A program made the translations under genes and the position numbers. The notes under the pieces are model-generated. The model saw only the letters and a list, made by a program, of their open reading frames with translations, had not been told where the DNA came from and searched no databases. A DNA stretch of 10,416 bases from Patescibacteria group bacterium (lineage in GTDB: Bacteria > Patescibacteriota > Patescibacteriia > 2-12-FULL-60-25), in assembly GCA_018824765.1 (NCBI GenBank), contig JAHJFW010000034.1, forward strand, positions 1-10,416. Direction: 5' to 3'. Positions 1 through 7,292 of this stretch are shown here, piece by piece. Within the stretch, counting starts at the first letter, position 1. Every line of letters begins with the position of its first letter.

Positions 1-1
1 A

Positions 2-1120
2 AACTCAGTGGCGGCAAAAGTTTCGCAGCTTACTGATGGCGACGAAAAAACAAAAGCAATGGCTGGCGGCAAAGAATTGAAAGAAAAAATTGCGTCCGGT
101 GAGAAATCGCTGGGAGCGATTGAAGCGGAGTGGCGCGAGCTATTAATGGCGATTCCCAATTTGACCCATAAAGATGCACCGCTTGGCAAAAATGACGAAG
201 ACAATGCCGAGCTAAAGAAAGTCGGTGACATTGCGGCCATTGAACACCCGCAGGACCATGTAGAATTGGCAAAAGCGCACGATCTAATAGATTTCGAGCG
301 CGGCGTCAAAGTCGCAGGGGCAAAATTTTATTTTTTGAAAGGCAAGCTCGCGATTTTGGATCAGGCGCTGATCCGTTACGCCATTGATTTTTGGGTTCGC
401 GAGGGTTTTGAAATGCTGACCACGCCGGATGTGGCAAAAGAGGAAGTTTTGACAGCTAAGGGTTTTTTGCCGCGCGGTCCGGAGAAGCAGGTTTACTATA
501 TTGAAGGCAATGATTTGGCACTTGTCGGAACGGCTGAAATCCCGATCCTCGGATACCATATGGGCGAAACACTGGCGGCGGAAAGTTTACCAAAGAAGTA
601 TGTCGCTTTTTCCCATTGTTTCCGCACCGAGGCCGGAGCGTACGGCCGCGAGTCATACGGCCTCTACAGGGTGCATCAATTCTCAAAAGTTGAAATGTTT
701 GCTTTTGCCTTGCCGGAGCAGTCCGAAGCACTGCATCTTGAATTCTTGCGGCTGGAAGAGGCTTTTTGGGCATCATTGCAGATCCCTTATCGCGTAGTTG
801 ACTGCGCAGCCGGAGATCTTGGCGGATCAGACTACAGGCGGTTTGATATTGAAGCGTGGATGTGGGGGCGCGGGGAAGGGAAGGGCGCTTACGGTGAAGT
901 CACGTCAGCGTCGAATTGCATTGATTTTCAAGCGCGCGGCGCAGATATAAAATTCGCGTCCAAAAACGGCGAGAAAGGCTATGTCCACACGCTAAACGGC
1001 ACGTGCGTCGCAACATCGCGCGCAATGATTGCGATTTTGGAAAATAACCAACAACCGGACGGCAGCATTCTGATTCCGGAGGTATTGGTTCCATACTGCG
1101 GATTTGATAAAATCGGCTAA
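2..1120 (+). CDS. serS: Seryl-tRNA synthetase (5'-truncated by window edge)
   Basis: This enzyme charges tRNA-Ser with serine using ATP in the cytoplasm. The reading frame is already open at the first bases of the window, so the true start lies upstream; roughly 50-60 N-terminal residues, including the first half of the tRNA-binding coiled coil, appear to be missing compared with the usual 420-430 residues. Visible marks of a class II synthetase are the end of the helical arm followed by the family segment RELLMAIPNL, the serine-binding GTAEIP motif, motif 2 with FRTEAG, and motif 3 with LNGTCVATSR ending in the ILENNQQPDGSI and PEVLVPY signature near the C terminus. Motif 3 is somewhat unusual, since bacterial enzymes typically read LNGSGLAVGR, but the key arginine is kept. 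The stop codon overlaps the alr start by one base (TAATG), which suggests co-transcription and coupled translation. Confidence 0.97.
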   Translation, partial: NSVAAKVSQLTDGDEKTKAMAGGKELKEKIASGEKSLGAIEAEWRELLMAIPNLTHKDAPLGKNDEDNAELKKVGDIAAIEHPQDHVELAKAHDLIDFERGVKVAGAKFYFLKGKLAILDQALIRYAIDFWVREGFEMLTTPDVAKEEVLTAKGFLPRGPEKQVYYIEGNDLALVGTAEIPILGYHMGETLAAESLPKKYVAFSHCFRTEAGAYGRESYGLYRVHQFSKVEMFAFALPEQSEALHLEFLRLEEAFWASLQIPYRVVDCAAGDLGGSDYRRFDIEAWMWGRGEGKGAYGEVTSASNCIDFQARGADIKFASKNGEKGYVHTLNGTCVATSRAMIAILENNQQPDGSILIPEVLVPYCGFDKIG

Positions 1121-2271
1121 TGCCGCCCGAGCCAAAAACATGGATTGAGGTATCAAAAAAAGCCCTGAAGCAGAACATTCGGGCTATTCGTTCGCATATC
1201 AGGCTGAAGACCGAGTTCATGGCAGTAGTAAAATCAAACGCCTACGGCCATGGTTTGGAAGAGACGGCGCAGGCTGTCTCAAAGAGCGTTGACTGGTTTG
1301 GAGTTGACAATGTTGATGAAGGACTGGTTTTACGCAAGCAAGGGATTACGCAGCCGATTCTTGTTCTTGGATATACAAGGCAAAGTCGGTTGGAGGATTG
1401 TATCCGAAACAAGCTTTCATTTGTCGTATCAGCCATGGAAACAGCGCAAGCGCTGCGCGATCCGCGGCTTATTCGGCTTTGCGCACGTTATGGCGGCGCG
1501 CGCGTCCATCTGAAAATCGAGACAGGGACAATGAGGCAGGGGACTGAAGGAAGCGAGCTTTTACGCCTCGCTAATGCACTCAAAAAAACGCCGGGAGTTG
1601 TTATCGAGGGTTGTTCTACGCATTATGCGAATATTGAAGATACTACAGACCATTCTTATGCCGAGACCCAATTAGCGAGATTTAAAAAGTCCGTTGAAGC
1701 ATTGAAAAAAGGGGGGATTGTGCCGCGCTGGAAGCATACTGCATGCAGTGCAGCGACTCTGCTGTTTCCGGAAACGCATTTCGATCTTGTCAGGGTCGGC
1801 ATATCACTTTACGGACATTGGTCGTCAAAAGAAACATTGGCTGTTGCAAAACATAACAAGCGCACGCCTGATCTGCATCCTGCGCTCACATGGAAAACCA
1901 TTGTCGCGCAGGTAAAGCGCGTTGTAAAAGGGGCGGCTATTGGATATGGATGCGTGGAACGCGTTGCGCGGCCATCAAAGATTGCAGTCCTGCCAGTCGG
2001 GTATTGGGACGGATACGATAGGTCGCTTTCCGGCGCCGGGATTGTATTGATACGCGGACAACGCTGTAAAATTGTCGGACGCGTCTGTATGAATATGTGC
2101 ATGGCTGATGTGACGGATGTCCCAGGAATATCAGTTGAAGATGAAGTAGTACTCATCGGACGGCAAAAGCAGGAGCGCGTTACAGCTGAAGAGATTGCGG
2201 CAATATGCGGAACCATACAGTATGAAATTCTGACGCGGATAAATCCTTTGATACCGCGCATTGTCGTTTGA
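1120..2271 (+). CDS. alr: Alanine racemase (PLP-dependent)
   Basis: Alanine racemase interconverts L- and D-alanine, supplying D-Ala for peptidoglycan cross-links. The 383-residue length fits the family. The N-terminal barrel begins with the family pattern WIEVSKKALKQNI and carries the PLP lysine (K38) in VVKSNAYGHG. A conserved arginine (R139) follows in KIETGTMRQG, STHYAN is near 167, and RVGISLYG near 225-232. The second catalytic residue, a tyrosine, is Y276 in GAAIGYG. The C-terminal beta domain has LPVGYWDGY and GRVCMNMCMADVTDV. The last motif usually reads CMDQ, so the M-N pair here is a mild deviation. The ATG overlaps the serS stop by one base, and no clear separate ribosome binding site is seen beyond a weak purine-rich stretch inside serS, so translation is probably coupled. 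The ftsQ-like gene follows after 2 nt, placing wall precursor synthesis next to cell division. Confidence 0.97.
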   Translation: MPPEPKTWIEVSKKALKQNIRAIRSHIRLKTEFMAVVKSNAYGHGLEETAQAVSKSVDWFGVDNVDEGLVLRKQGITQPILVLGYTRQSRLEDCIRNKLSFVVSAMETAQALRDPRLIRLCARYGGARVHLKIETGTMRQGTEGSELLRLANALKKTPGVVIEGCSTHYANIEDTTDHSYAETQLARFKKSVEALKKGGIVPRWKHTACSAATLLFPETHFDLVRVGISLYGHWSSKETLAVAKHNKRTPDLHPALTWKTIVAQVKRVVKGAAIGYGCVERVARPSKIAVLPVGYWDGYDRSLSGAGIVLIRGQRCKIVGRVCMNMCMADVTDVPGISVEDEVVLIGRQKQERVTAEEIAAICGTIQYEILTRINPLIPRIVV

Positions 2272-2273
2272 GT

Positions 2274-3113
2274 ATGAGATACAGCAGAGTCATCAGGAAT
2301 GAGGATAAGCTGAAGCGCCATAATGAAAGGCGGGCGGTTAATACCACGGTAATAATTTTAGTGGTCACTTTTATTATTGTTGGCGGATGGTGGTTTTTAA
2401 TGCTTTCCGGATTTTGGGATATCCACGAAGTGGAAATTAATGGGTTACAGTTGTTAAGCAGGGGAGAGGTGTTAAGTGAGGTTGACAACTTGTTTGATCA
2501 GAGTCATTGGAGGCCTTGGCATAAAAAAAACCTGATCATGCTGGATACAAAAAAATTTCAAAGTGATTTAAAAAAGCGCTTATTTGTTCAAGATTTGGCT
2601 GTGGATAAGTTTTATCCTAATATTTTACGACTCATTATTAAAGAGCGGCAGAGGAGTATCATATTGGTCTCAAATAACCAATATATTAGCGTTGATACAT
2701 CCGGCGTGGTGACTGGCACGCCTGACGAGTTAATCTTATCAGTTGCCAAATCATTAATAGCCGCTCGCGAATTTGCCGATGAATTAAAGCCCCCTGTAAT
2801 TGTCATGCCGACTGCTGATCCTTTAACCGCCGGATTCCAAATCGCGCAACCCGAACAGATAAGGCGTTGGTTGGATGTAACGCACGCATTGGTAGTTGCT
2901 GGAGTTAAGGTTAGATTTATGAAAATTGAAAGCCCAGAATCAAGTTTGGCGCGTTTTGTCAGTGAAAAAGGATATGACATCTATTTTGATTTATCACGCC
3001 CAATAGATGCGCAGATCGCGTCCTATGATGCTTTCATGAAAACAAAACCCGATGAAAGCAAGATTACAGAGCATCTTGATGTGCGAATACCCGGAAGAGT
3101 GTTTATCAAGTGA
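2274..3113 (+). CDS. ftsQ: FtsQ-like cell division protein with POTRA domain
   Basis: This is a bitopic membrane protein of the FtsQ/DivIB type, which links early and late divisome proteins. From the ATG at 2274 it has 279 residues: a short, charged cytoplasmic N terminus, one membrane segment (about residues 24-45, TTVIILVVTFIIVGG), then a POTRA-like domain beginning FWDIHEVEINGLQLLS and continuing to about residue 125, followed by the FtsQ beta domain pattern with DKFYPNILRL and ISVDTSGVV. Sequence conservation in this family is low, so the call rests on the layout plus these motifs and on the position behind alr, in keeping with division and wall gene clusters. An alternative TTG start at 2268 would overlap the alr stop as TTGA and add two residues; I prefer the ATG, but neither has a clear ribosome binding site. 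The next gene is convergent, so ftsA/ftsZ do not follow here. Confidence 0.85.
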   Translation: MRYSRVIRNEDKLKRHNERRAVNTTVIILVVTFIIVGGWWFLMLSGFWDIHEVEINGLQLLSRGEVLSEVDNLFDQSHWRPWHKKNLIMLDTKKFQSDLKKRLFVQDLAVDKFYPNILRLIIKERQRSIILVSNNQYISVDTSGVVTGTPDELILSVAKSLIAAREFADELKPPVIVMPTADPLTAGFQIAQPEQIRRWLDVTHALVVAGVKVRFMKIESPESSLARFVSEKGYDIYFDLSRPIDAQIASYDAFMKTKPDESKITEHLDVRIPGRVFIK

Positions 3114-3250
3114 AGAGTTAAAAATTCGCGAGGCTCAAAATTGAGCTGTAAGCGTTTTAAGGGTATTAGGATACCTTAAGGTTAGAATATAGAATGCAGA
3201 GGTTAGAATATGGGTAGTGACGACGTATAAGTAGAAAGGCCTCGCATACT

Positions 3251-3290
3251 ATATTTCCAAAATGTGACGATCGGAACATTTTGGAAATAT
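3251..3290. repeat. Inverted repeat 1 (15-bp perfect arms)
   Basis: Arms 3251-3265 (ATATTTCCAAAATGT) and 3276-3290 are perfect reverse complements. The 10-nt centre, GACGATCGGA, can continue the stem as tandem G-A/A-G pairs (3266-3267 with 3274-3275) closed by CG/CG. The core pattern TGT-nn-CGATCG-nn-ACA is shared with inverted repeat 2. No T-run follows on either strand, so a simple terminator role is not supported. Confidence 0.85.
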
Positions 3291-3471
3291 CTAACATTGA
3301 AACCTGATGCGACGAACGTGAACGCCGATCTTTTGCTATGCGAATCATCACGAGTCAGCTAAAAGCGCATTTTGTGAGTGTTGATAGTGTCACAAGAATG
3401 TGCGTTAAAATAGAAAAAGTTTGAGAAAACTCACCATGCGTCTTATAACATATATTGTGCGACGCTCGATA

Positions 3472-3509
3472 TTTTTTCTTCCCCTTCCCCTCTCTCCTCC
3501 CTCCCCTTC
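3472..3509 (+). repeat. 38-nt uninterrupted polypyrimidine tract
   Basis: Every base from 3472 to 3509 is C or T. After the 9-nt interruption GCAGATTCA the bias resumes to about 3545 with one purine (A at 3531). The reverse strand is therefore a long purine tract. Such low-complexity tracts can form triplex DNA under supercoiling, but the sequence itself only shows the composition. Confidence 0.85.
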
Positions 3510-3552
3510 GCAGATTCATTTTCTTTTTCCACTTCTCTCTCCCCTGTCACAG

Positions 3553-3588
3553 ATTCACTTATTGTGCCGATCGGCACAATAAGTGAAT
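3553..3588. repeat. Inverted repeat 2: 36-bp perfect palindrome
   Basis: Bases 3553-3588 are a perfect 36-nt palindrome centred between 3570 and 3571, starting ATTCACTTATTGTGCC with GATC at the centre. It is directly followed by an A/T-rich block (about 3592-3633). It aligns without gaps to inverted repeat 3 and differs from it by symmetric, paired substitutions. It may act as a hairpin in RNA, as a dyad site for a DNA-binding dimer, or as a REP-like element; the sequence cannot decide. Confidence 0.9.
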
Positions 3589-3658
3589 GTCACAAAAAAA
3601 ATTTAAAAAAAATTTTTTCTAATTTTTTATAAATCTTCATATCTCCTATCTCCTATAT

Positions 3659-3706
3659 TCAAACATCCACTAATTGTCGCGATTGCGACAATTAGTGGAT
3701 GTTTGA
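3659..3706. repeat. Inverted repeat 3 (22-bp perfect arms, GATT loop)
   Basis: Arms 3659-3680 and 3685-3706 are perfect reverse complements around the loop GATT. The inner 36 nt (3665-3700) aligns to inverted repeat 2. On the minus strand it lies about 50 nt beyond the HAD gene terminator. No good T-run follows on either strand. Confidence 0.9.
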
Positions 3707-3754
3707 TTTACACTCTATCCCCTGCTTATATAAGCGTCCGCTCTTTTTAGAAAA

Positions 3755-3783
3755 TAAAAAACCCGATACAGAGTTGCATCGGG
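3755..3783 (-). terminator. Intrinsic terminator after the HAD gene
   Basis: Read on the minus strand, a CCCGAT/ATCGGG stem (3783-3778 with 3767-3762, extendable by weak pairs in the loop) is followed directly by TTTTTTATTTTC. It starts 14 nt beyond the HAD gene stop codon and would end the yvcK-HAD transcript. Confidence 0.85.
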
Positions 3784-3796
3784 CAGCAGTTTTTTC

Positions 3797-4420
3797 TCAC
3801 AGAAGCGCTCCCAGCCATTCCAGCGTGCGTATTCGCAGGCAATAGTCAGGCAGTGGCGGGCGTGCGGCTTCTTCAGATCTCCAAATGTGCAAGCATTTAG
3901 TCCGCGGGTGCATGCCATGCGCTGCTTCCAGATTGCTCGGCAGGTCATCTACGAATAGGATGCGCGATTCCGGATTAGTGAGCGCATGGTGACTGATGAC
4001 GCCGCCTTTACTGGATCCTTTCCACACATAGTGTTGCAACTGAAATTTTGCACAAAGCTCTGACCCTAGCGAGGCAAATTTCCGCTGATGGAATCGCGGG
4101 AATCCGTGCGTTAGAAGGGCGAGCGTCAAATTCCGTTCGGACAACCTTTTGATTGCGACAGGGACATCGTGGTAGGTGTAGGAGCCTCTGTCCAGAGCGG
4201 CATAGTATGCCCGGGTTTTATTCTTCGCAGTTTTCTCCGGAATTTGCAACGCGCGCAAGTGTCGTTTAAAGGTGTAGCCGATATGGTTGCACTGACGCCC
4301 AGCCTCGTCTATCTCCTCTTTTGAGAAGCCGTCGCTTTGCAGATCTTTGCAAATGTCAGCATACATTCGGTCAGTATCAAAGAGCGTTCGGTCCAGATCG
4401 AAAAAGATCGTTATCTCCAT
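3797..4420 (-). CDS. HAD-superfamily hydrolase (phosphatase-like)
   Basis: The 207-residue product has all four motifs of haloacid-dehalogenase-type phosphohydrolases. Motif I is FFDLDRTLFD with the nucleophile D8 and acid/base D10. Motif II is ALLTHG with T104. Motif III is a lysine in GSSKGG (K138), and motif IV is LFVDDLPSN with D158 and D159. The helical insert between motifs I and II (residues 18-90) matches a C1-type cap as in phosphoglycolate phosphatase and nucleotidase relatives, but the substrate cannot be read from the sequence. The start follows the yvcK stop by 2 nt and is preceded by GGAG at a suitable distance inside the end of yvcK, so the two genes are very likely one operon. 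A clear terminator follows. A soluble cytoplasmic enzyme is expected because no signal peptide or membrane segment is seen. Confidence 0.88.
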   Translation of the reverse strand: MEITIFFDLDRTLFDTDRMYADICKDLQSDGFSKEEIDEAGRQCNHIGYTFKRHLRALQIPEKTAKNKTRAYYAALDRGSYTYHDVPVAIKRLSERNLTLALLTHGFPRFHQRKFASLGSELCAKFQLQHYVWKGSSKGGVISHHALTNPESRILFVDDLPSNLEAAHGMHPRTKCLHIWRSEEAARPPLPDYCLRIRTLEWLGALL

Positions 4421-4422
4421 GA

Positions 4423-5427
4423 TCAGTTCTCCGGCAGGAGGCGCTGAATCGCCTGCGCAAGCGTTTCCCCATGGTGCCGCAGGAGACTGCGTCGTATTTT
4501 ATCGCCGGAAACGGCTTCTCCGATTTCCGGAGATATGAGGGATTGCCGGCACACTGAAGGATCGCGGTGCGGCAAGTCGTCTTCCACCGGATACTCCCCT
4601 GTCTCTCGGTACCGTTCAAGGATCGCTTGCGCAGGTTTTGCCGAGTTGACGATCGTGACGTCAATATGCGCAGGCGAAATCAACTCGTTGATTCGGTTAC
4701 GGAAATCCGATGCCTTGTAGCCGTCAGTCTCTCCTCTTTTCGTAACTAGGTTGCATACGAAAAAGACGCGGCCGCCGTTTTCTTGGAGCTCTCGAAGAGC
4801 TCGCGGTATTTCAGGTACAATGAGGTTCGGCGCTATGCTTGTCCAGAAATCGCCCGGACCTATAACCACCGCGTCAGCATCTTGAATGGCCGCAGTCGCT
4901 TCGGAGTTGATTCGCGGCGAAGTTTCAAAGTAGCAGCGCTTTATGGGCGCGCGCATCACTTGCGAAACATCGATATTATGCTCGCCGCGTATGGTTGTCC
5001 CGTCTTCGCATTCGGCGCAGAGAGTTGTACCCTCAAGCGTTACCGGAATCACGCGCCCTTTTACGTCAAGCAGGCGGTGGGCTGTAGCAAGCGCGAGAAA
5101 TGGATCGCCGTAGATTTTTTCAAGCGCGCTCAAGATGATGTTGCCGACGCTCTGGCCGCTCATGTTTCCACTGCCTTCCGCAAAACGGAAAGAGAAGAGT
5201 TTACGCCACGCATCGTCGCGGTCGTCAGACAGCGCAACAAGGCATTGGCGCAAATCGCCCGGCGGCAGGACGCCCAGATCATCGCGCAAATCACCGGTAT
5301 GCCCGCCATCGTCAGACATGGTGACAATGGCCGAGAGCCAGACGTCTTTGAGGCGTTTGAGGCCTGACAGAACCATATAGGTTCCGGTTCCACCTCCGAT
5401 GACAACGATATTTTTAGATTTTCTCAT
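4423..5427 (-). CDS. yvcK: YvcK/CofD-like family protein (putative gluconeogenesis factor)
   Basis: This 334-residue protein belongs to the YvcK branch of the CofD-like family. In Bacillus and relatives, YvcK binds UDP-sugars, is needed for growth on gluconeogenic carbon sources and influences cell-wall synthesis and shape. Visible family marks are the N-terminal nucleotide-binding loop VVIGGGTGTY (about 8-17), TMSDDGGHTGDLR (36-48), PPGDLRQCLVAL (55-66), SVGNIILSALEKIYG (93-107), GPGDFWTSIAPNL (190-202) and NLVTKRGETDGYKASD (226-241). B. subtilis YvcK is about 317 residues, so the length fits. The ATG at 5427 is preceded by AAGGAAG at good spacing. It lies 105 bp after pyrG, and the HAD gene follows after 2 nt. 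A role in envelope carbon allocation would suit the neighbouring wall genes, but that is inference. Confidence 0.93.
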   Translation of the reverse strand: MRKSKNIVVIGGGTGTYMVLSGLKRLKDVWLSAIVTMSDDGGHTGDLRDDLGVLPPGDLRQCLVALSDDRDDAWRKLFSFRFAEGSGNMSGQSVGNIILSALEKIYGDPFLALATAHRLLDVKGRVIPVTLEGTTLCAECEDGTTIRGEHNIDVSQVMRAPIKRCYFETSPRINSEATAAIQDADAVVIGPGDFWTSIAPNLIVPEIPRALRELQENGGRVFFVCNLVTKRGETDGYKASDFRNRINELISPAHIDVTIVNSAKPAQAILERYRETGEYPVEDDLPHRDPSVCRQSLISPEIGEAVSGDKIRRSLLRHHGETLAQAIQRLLPEN

Positions 5428-5457
5428 ACTTCTTCCTTTTGAAGGATCGTCAGGTAT

Positions 5458-5485
5458 TCCTATCCAATCAGAAGGATAAAGTCAA
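5458..5485 (-). promoter_or_regulatory. Possible promoter for yvcK
   Basis: On the minus strand, TTGACT (5485-5480) is separated by 16 nt from a weak -10 candidate TAGGAA (5463-5458). It lies in the 105-bp gap between pyrG and yvcK. The -35 is good but the -10 is poor, so yvcK may instead depend on read-through from pyrG. Confidence 0.3.
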
Positions 5486-5532
5486 TCACCGTTCCTATAT
5501 TTTTTATGACGCGCTGGCGATATGCCGATATT

Positions 5533-7164
5533 CTAACCAGCTGACCTGGTTTTTGCGGCATTTATGAAAGCGCGAAACAGCGGATGCGGTTTCAGCGGGC
5601 GGGATTGGAATTCGGGATGGAATTGCACGCCCACGAAAAACGGGTGATTTTTAATTTCAACTATCTCAACCAGATTTTGTTCCGGATTCACCCCGGCGAT
5701 TACAAGACCCGCATTTTCGAGCTGATCGCGGTAGTCATTGTTGAATTCGTAGCGATGGCGATGCCGTTCTTTCACTGACGGCTCACCATAGGCAGCCCTG
5801 ACCCGTGTTCCGTCGGTCAGCCTGCATGGATACGAACCGAGCCGCATGGTTCCGCCATAGTGATTATTCTCCACATTCCCCTCCTGGCCCGGAATCAGAT
5901 GGATGACGGGATAGGGCGTGTCTGCATTGATTTCCGTAGTATGCGCGTCCGCAAGGCCTAAAACATTGCGGGCGTATTCGATCACGGCGCACTGCATGCC
6001 ATAGCAAAGCCCAAGATACGGAATGTTATGTTCGCGGCAATACCGTATTGCCGAGATTTTTCCTTCGATGCCGCGCGCCCCAAAACCGCCGGGAATGACA
6101 ACGCCTTGCAAATCCTCAAGCTCTTTCAGCGTTTCCGGATTTTTTTCATATTCTTCAGAGTTTAGCCATACCAGTTCTGGTTTGAGATTTTCATCCCAGG
6201 ACGCGTGTTTAATGGCTTCGATCACGGATATGTAAGCATCAGACAGCGTGAATGAGCCGGTGCTGAAATATTTGCCTATAACGCCTATGCGCACGGGTTT
6301 TTCGACGCTTTTGATGCGGGCAACCATTTCTCTCCATTCGCCGGAGGCGTCAGTTTTTGGCGCTAGGCCGAACGAAGACAAAACTTTGTCCCCGAAGTGC
6401 TGTTCCTCGAAAACAAGCGGAACTTCGTAAATCGTACTTACGTCCGGCGAACCTATAACGTAGTCCTCCCTGACATTTCCGAATAAAGAGAGTTTTTTGC
6501 GCCTCGGTTCGTCAATTACGACAGCGGAGCGGGCGACGACAAAATCCGGCGTCAGACCGGCGCCAGCCATGGTGCGTATGGCCTGCTGTGTCGGTTTTGT
6601 CTTCATTTCGCCGACCGCGGCCGGAACCGGCATATAACTCACGATAATACTGCGCACATCATCCGGATGCGCATATCGCATGAGACGCGCGGCCTCCAAA
6701 AAAAGAATGTTCTCATATTCCCCTACTGTGCCGCCGATTTCAATTAGGACGAAGTCTGCCTTTGCTTGTTCTGCCGACCGCTCAATGCGGCTGATGACTT
6801 CATTCGGAACGTCCGGTACAACTTGCACGGTTTTGCCGCCGTATTCCAGATTGCGTTCTTTTTGGATCACGGTTTGATAGACGCGGCCGGTTGTCATGTA
6901 GTTCATCGACGGGATATCCGTATTCAAAAAGCGTTCGTAGTTGCCGATATCCTGGTCCGTTTCATCGCCGTCAACCGTAACGAAAACTTCCCCGTGTTCC
7001 ACAGGATTCATCGTTCCGGCGTCAATGTTTAGATACGGGTCAATTTTCAGGGCTGTGACGCTGTAGCCTTTGTTTAGGAGCTCGCGTCCGAGAGCTGCCA
7101 TGACAGTTCCCTTGCCTACGCCTGACATGACGCCTCCGGCAATGAAGATATAACGATGAGTCAT
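5533..7164 (-). CDS. pyrG: CTP synthase (glutamine-hydrolysing)
   Basis: CTP synthase makes CTP from UTP, ATP and glutamine, the last step of pyrimidine nucleotide synthesis. The 543-residue length is normal. The N-terminal synthetase domain (about 1-270) has the P-loop GGVMSGVGKGT (10-20), KIDPYLNIDAGTMNP (40-54), HGEVFVTVDGDETDQD (57-72) and GEMKTKPTQQAIRTM (185-199). The C-terminal glutamine amidotransferase domain has the oxyanion segment PGGFGARG (358-365), the nucleophile C387 in LGLCYGMQ, and the His/Glu pair H516 and E518 in FHPEF. Two motifs are off the usual consensus: the P-loop region has SGVGKG where SSLGKG is typical, and GGTVGEYE (144-151) replaces GGTVGDIE. The ATG has no recognisable ribosome binding site. 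A small hairpin with a T-run lies 21 nt upstream of it. Confidence 0.98.
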   Translation of the reverse strand: MTHRYIFIAGGVMSGVGKGTVMAALGRELLNKGYSVTALKIDPYLNIDAGTMNPVEHGEVFVTVDGDETDQDIGNYERFLNTDIPSMNYMTTGRVYQTVIQKERNLEYGGKTVQVVPDVPNEVISRIERSAEQAKADFVLIEIGGTVGEYENILFLEAARLMRYAHPDDVRSIIVSYMPVPAAVGEMKTKPTQQAIRTMAGAGLTPDFVVARSAVVIDEPRRKKLSLFGNVREDYVIGSPDVSTIYEVPLVFEEQHFGDKVLSSFGLAPKTDASGEWREMVARIKSVEKPVRIGVIGKYFSTGSFTLSDAYISVIEAIKHASWDENLKPELVWLNSEEYEKNPETLKELEDLQGVVIPGGFGARGIEGKISAIRYCREHNIPYLGLCYGMQCAVIEYARNVLGLADAHTTEINADTPYPVIHLIPGQEGNVENNHYGGTMRLGSYPCRLTDGTRVRAAYGEPSVKERHRHRYEFNNDYRDQLENAGLVIAGVNPEQNLVEIVEIKNHPFFVGVQFHPEFQSRPLKPHPLFRAFINAAKTRSAG

Positions 7165-7175
7165 AGGATTAATTT

Positions 7176-7199
7176 AAAAAAATATGATGGCTGTCCATC
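7176..7199 (-). promoter_or_regulatory. Hairpin plus T-run in the pyrG leader
   Basis: On the minus strand GATGG-ACAG-CCATC (7199-7186) is followed by ATAT and seven T residues (7182-7176), 11 nt before the pyrG ATG. It resembles a short intrinsic terminator or attenuator. The 5-bp stem is weak. Read on the plus strand it is also followed by TTTTT. A link to CTP-dependent attenuation, known for pyrG in Firmicutes, is only a possibility. Confidence 0.35.
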
Positions 7200-7202
7200 T
7201 TT

Positions 7203-7292
7203 TTATTTGTTTAATAGCAATGTTCGGGCTTGAAAGTCGGGCGCGAGATATTCCGCGTTTTTTTGGTCGGTGAGCACGCAGGCGACAATCAT
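7203..7292 (-). CDS. Possible 29-residue ORF or gene remnant upstream of pyrG
   Basis: The minus strand reads MIVACVLTDQKNAEYLAPDF and on to a TAA at 7205-7203, 29 codons from the ATG at 7292. The frame stays open upstream to an in-frame TAA at 7349-7347, giving about 47 codons with a composition that looks protein-like. No convincing ribosome binding site precedes the ATG. It may be a short leader ORF, the decayed end of a lost gene, or chance. It ends 38 nt before the pyrG start. I do not recognise it. Confidence 0.2.
   Translation of the reverse strand: MIVACVLTDQKNAEYLAPDFQARTLLLNK

Larger units (their letters stand above)
3114..3796. other. Non-coding convergent intergenic region rich in hairpins
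   Basis: This 683-bp stretch lies between the ends of the ftsQ-like gene and the HAD gene and holds no credible coding frame. Small hairpins follow ftsQ: GCTCA/TGAGC around 3133-3146 and TTAAGG-TAT/ATA-CCTTAA at 3157-3179. An 11-nt direct repeat, GGTTAGAATAT, occurs at 3180-3190 and 3201-3211. A hairpin of 12 bp with a small internal loop spans 3365-3403 (GCGCAT with ATGTGC, TTGTGA with TCACAA). CAGATTCA occurs at 3511-3518 and again at 3550-3557. Long inverted repeats, a pyrimidine tract and an A/T tract are listed separately. None of the ftsQ-side hairpins has a clean T-run, so the ftsQ terminator is not obvious. Confidence 0.7.

Noticed and set aside
3180..3211. CRISPR-like or tandem repeat array
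   Set aside because: There are only two short copies of GGTTAGAATAT, with no further units and no cas genes nearby.
3166..3351. 61-codon minus-strand frame in the intergenic region
   Set aside because: It runs through inverted repeat 1, has no ribosome site and shows no recognisable motif.
4783..5367. 194-codon plus-strand frame antisense to yvcK
   Set aside because: It lies fully inside yvcK on the other strand, has no ribosome site, and its composition fits a shadow frame of a real gene.
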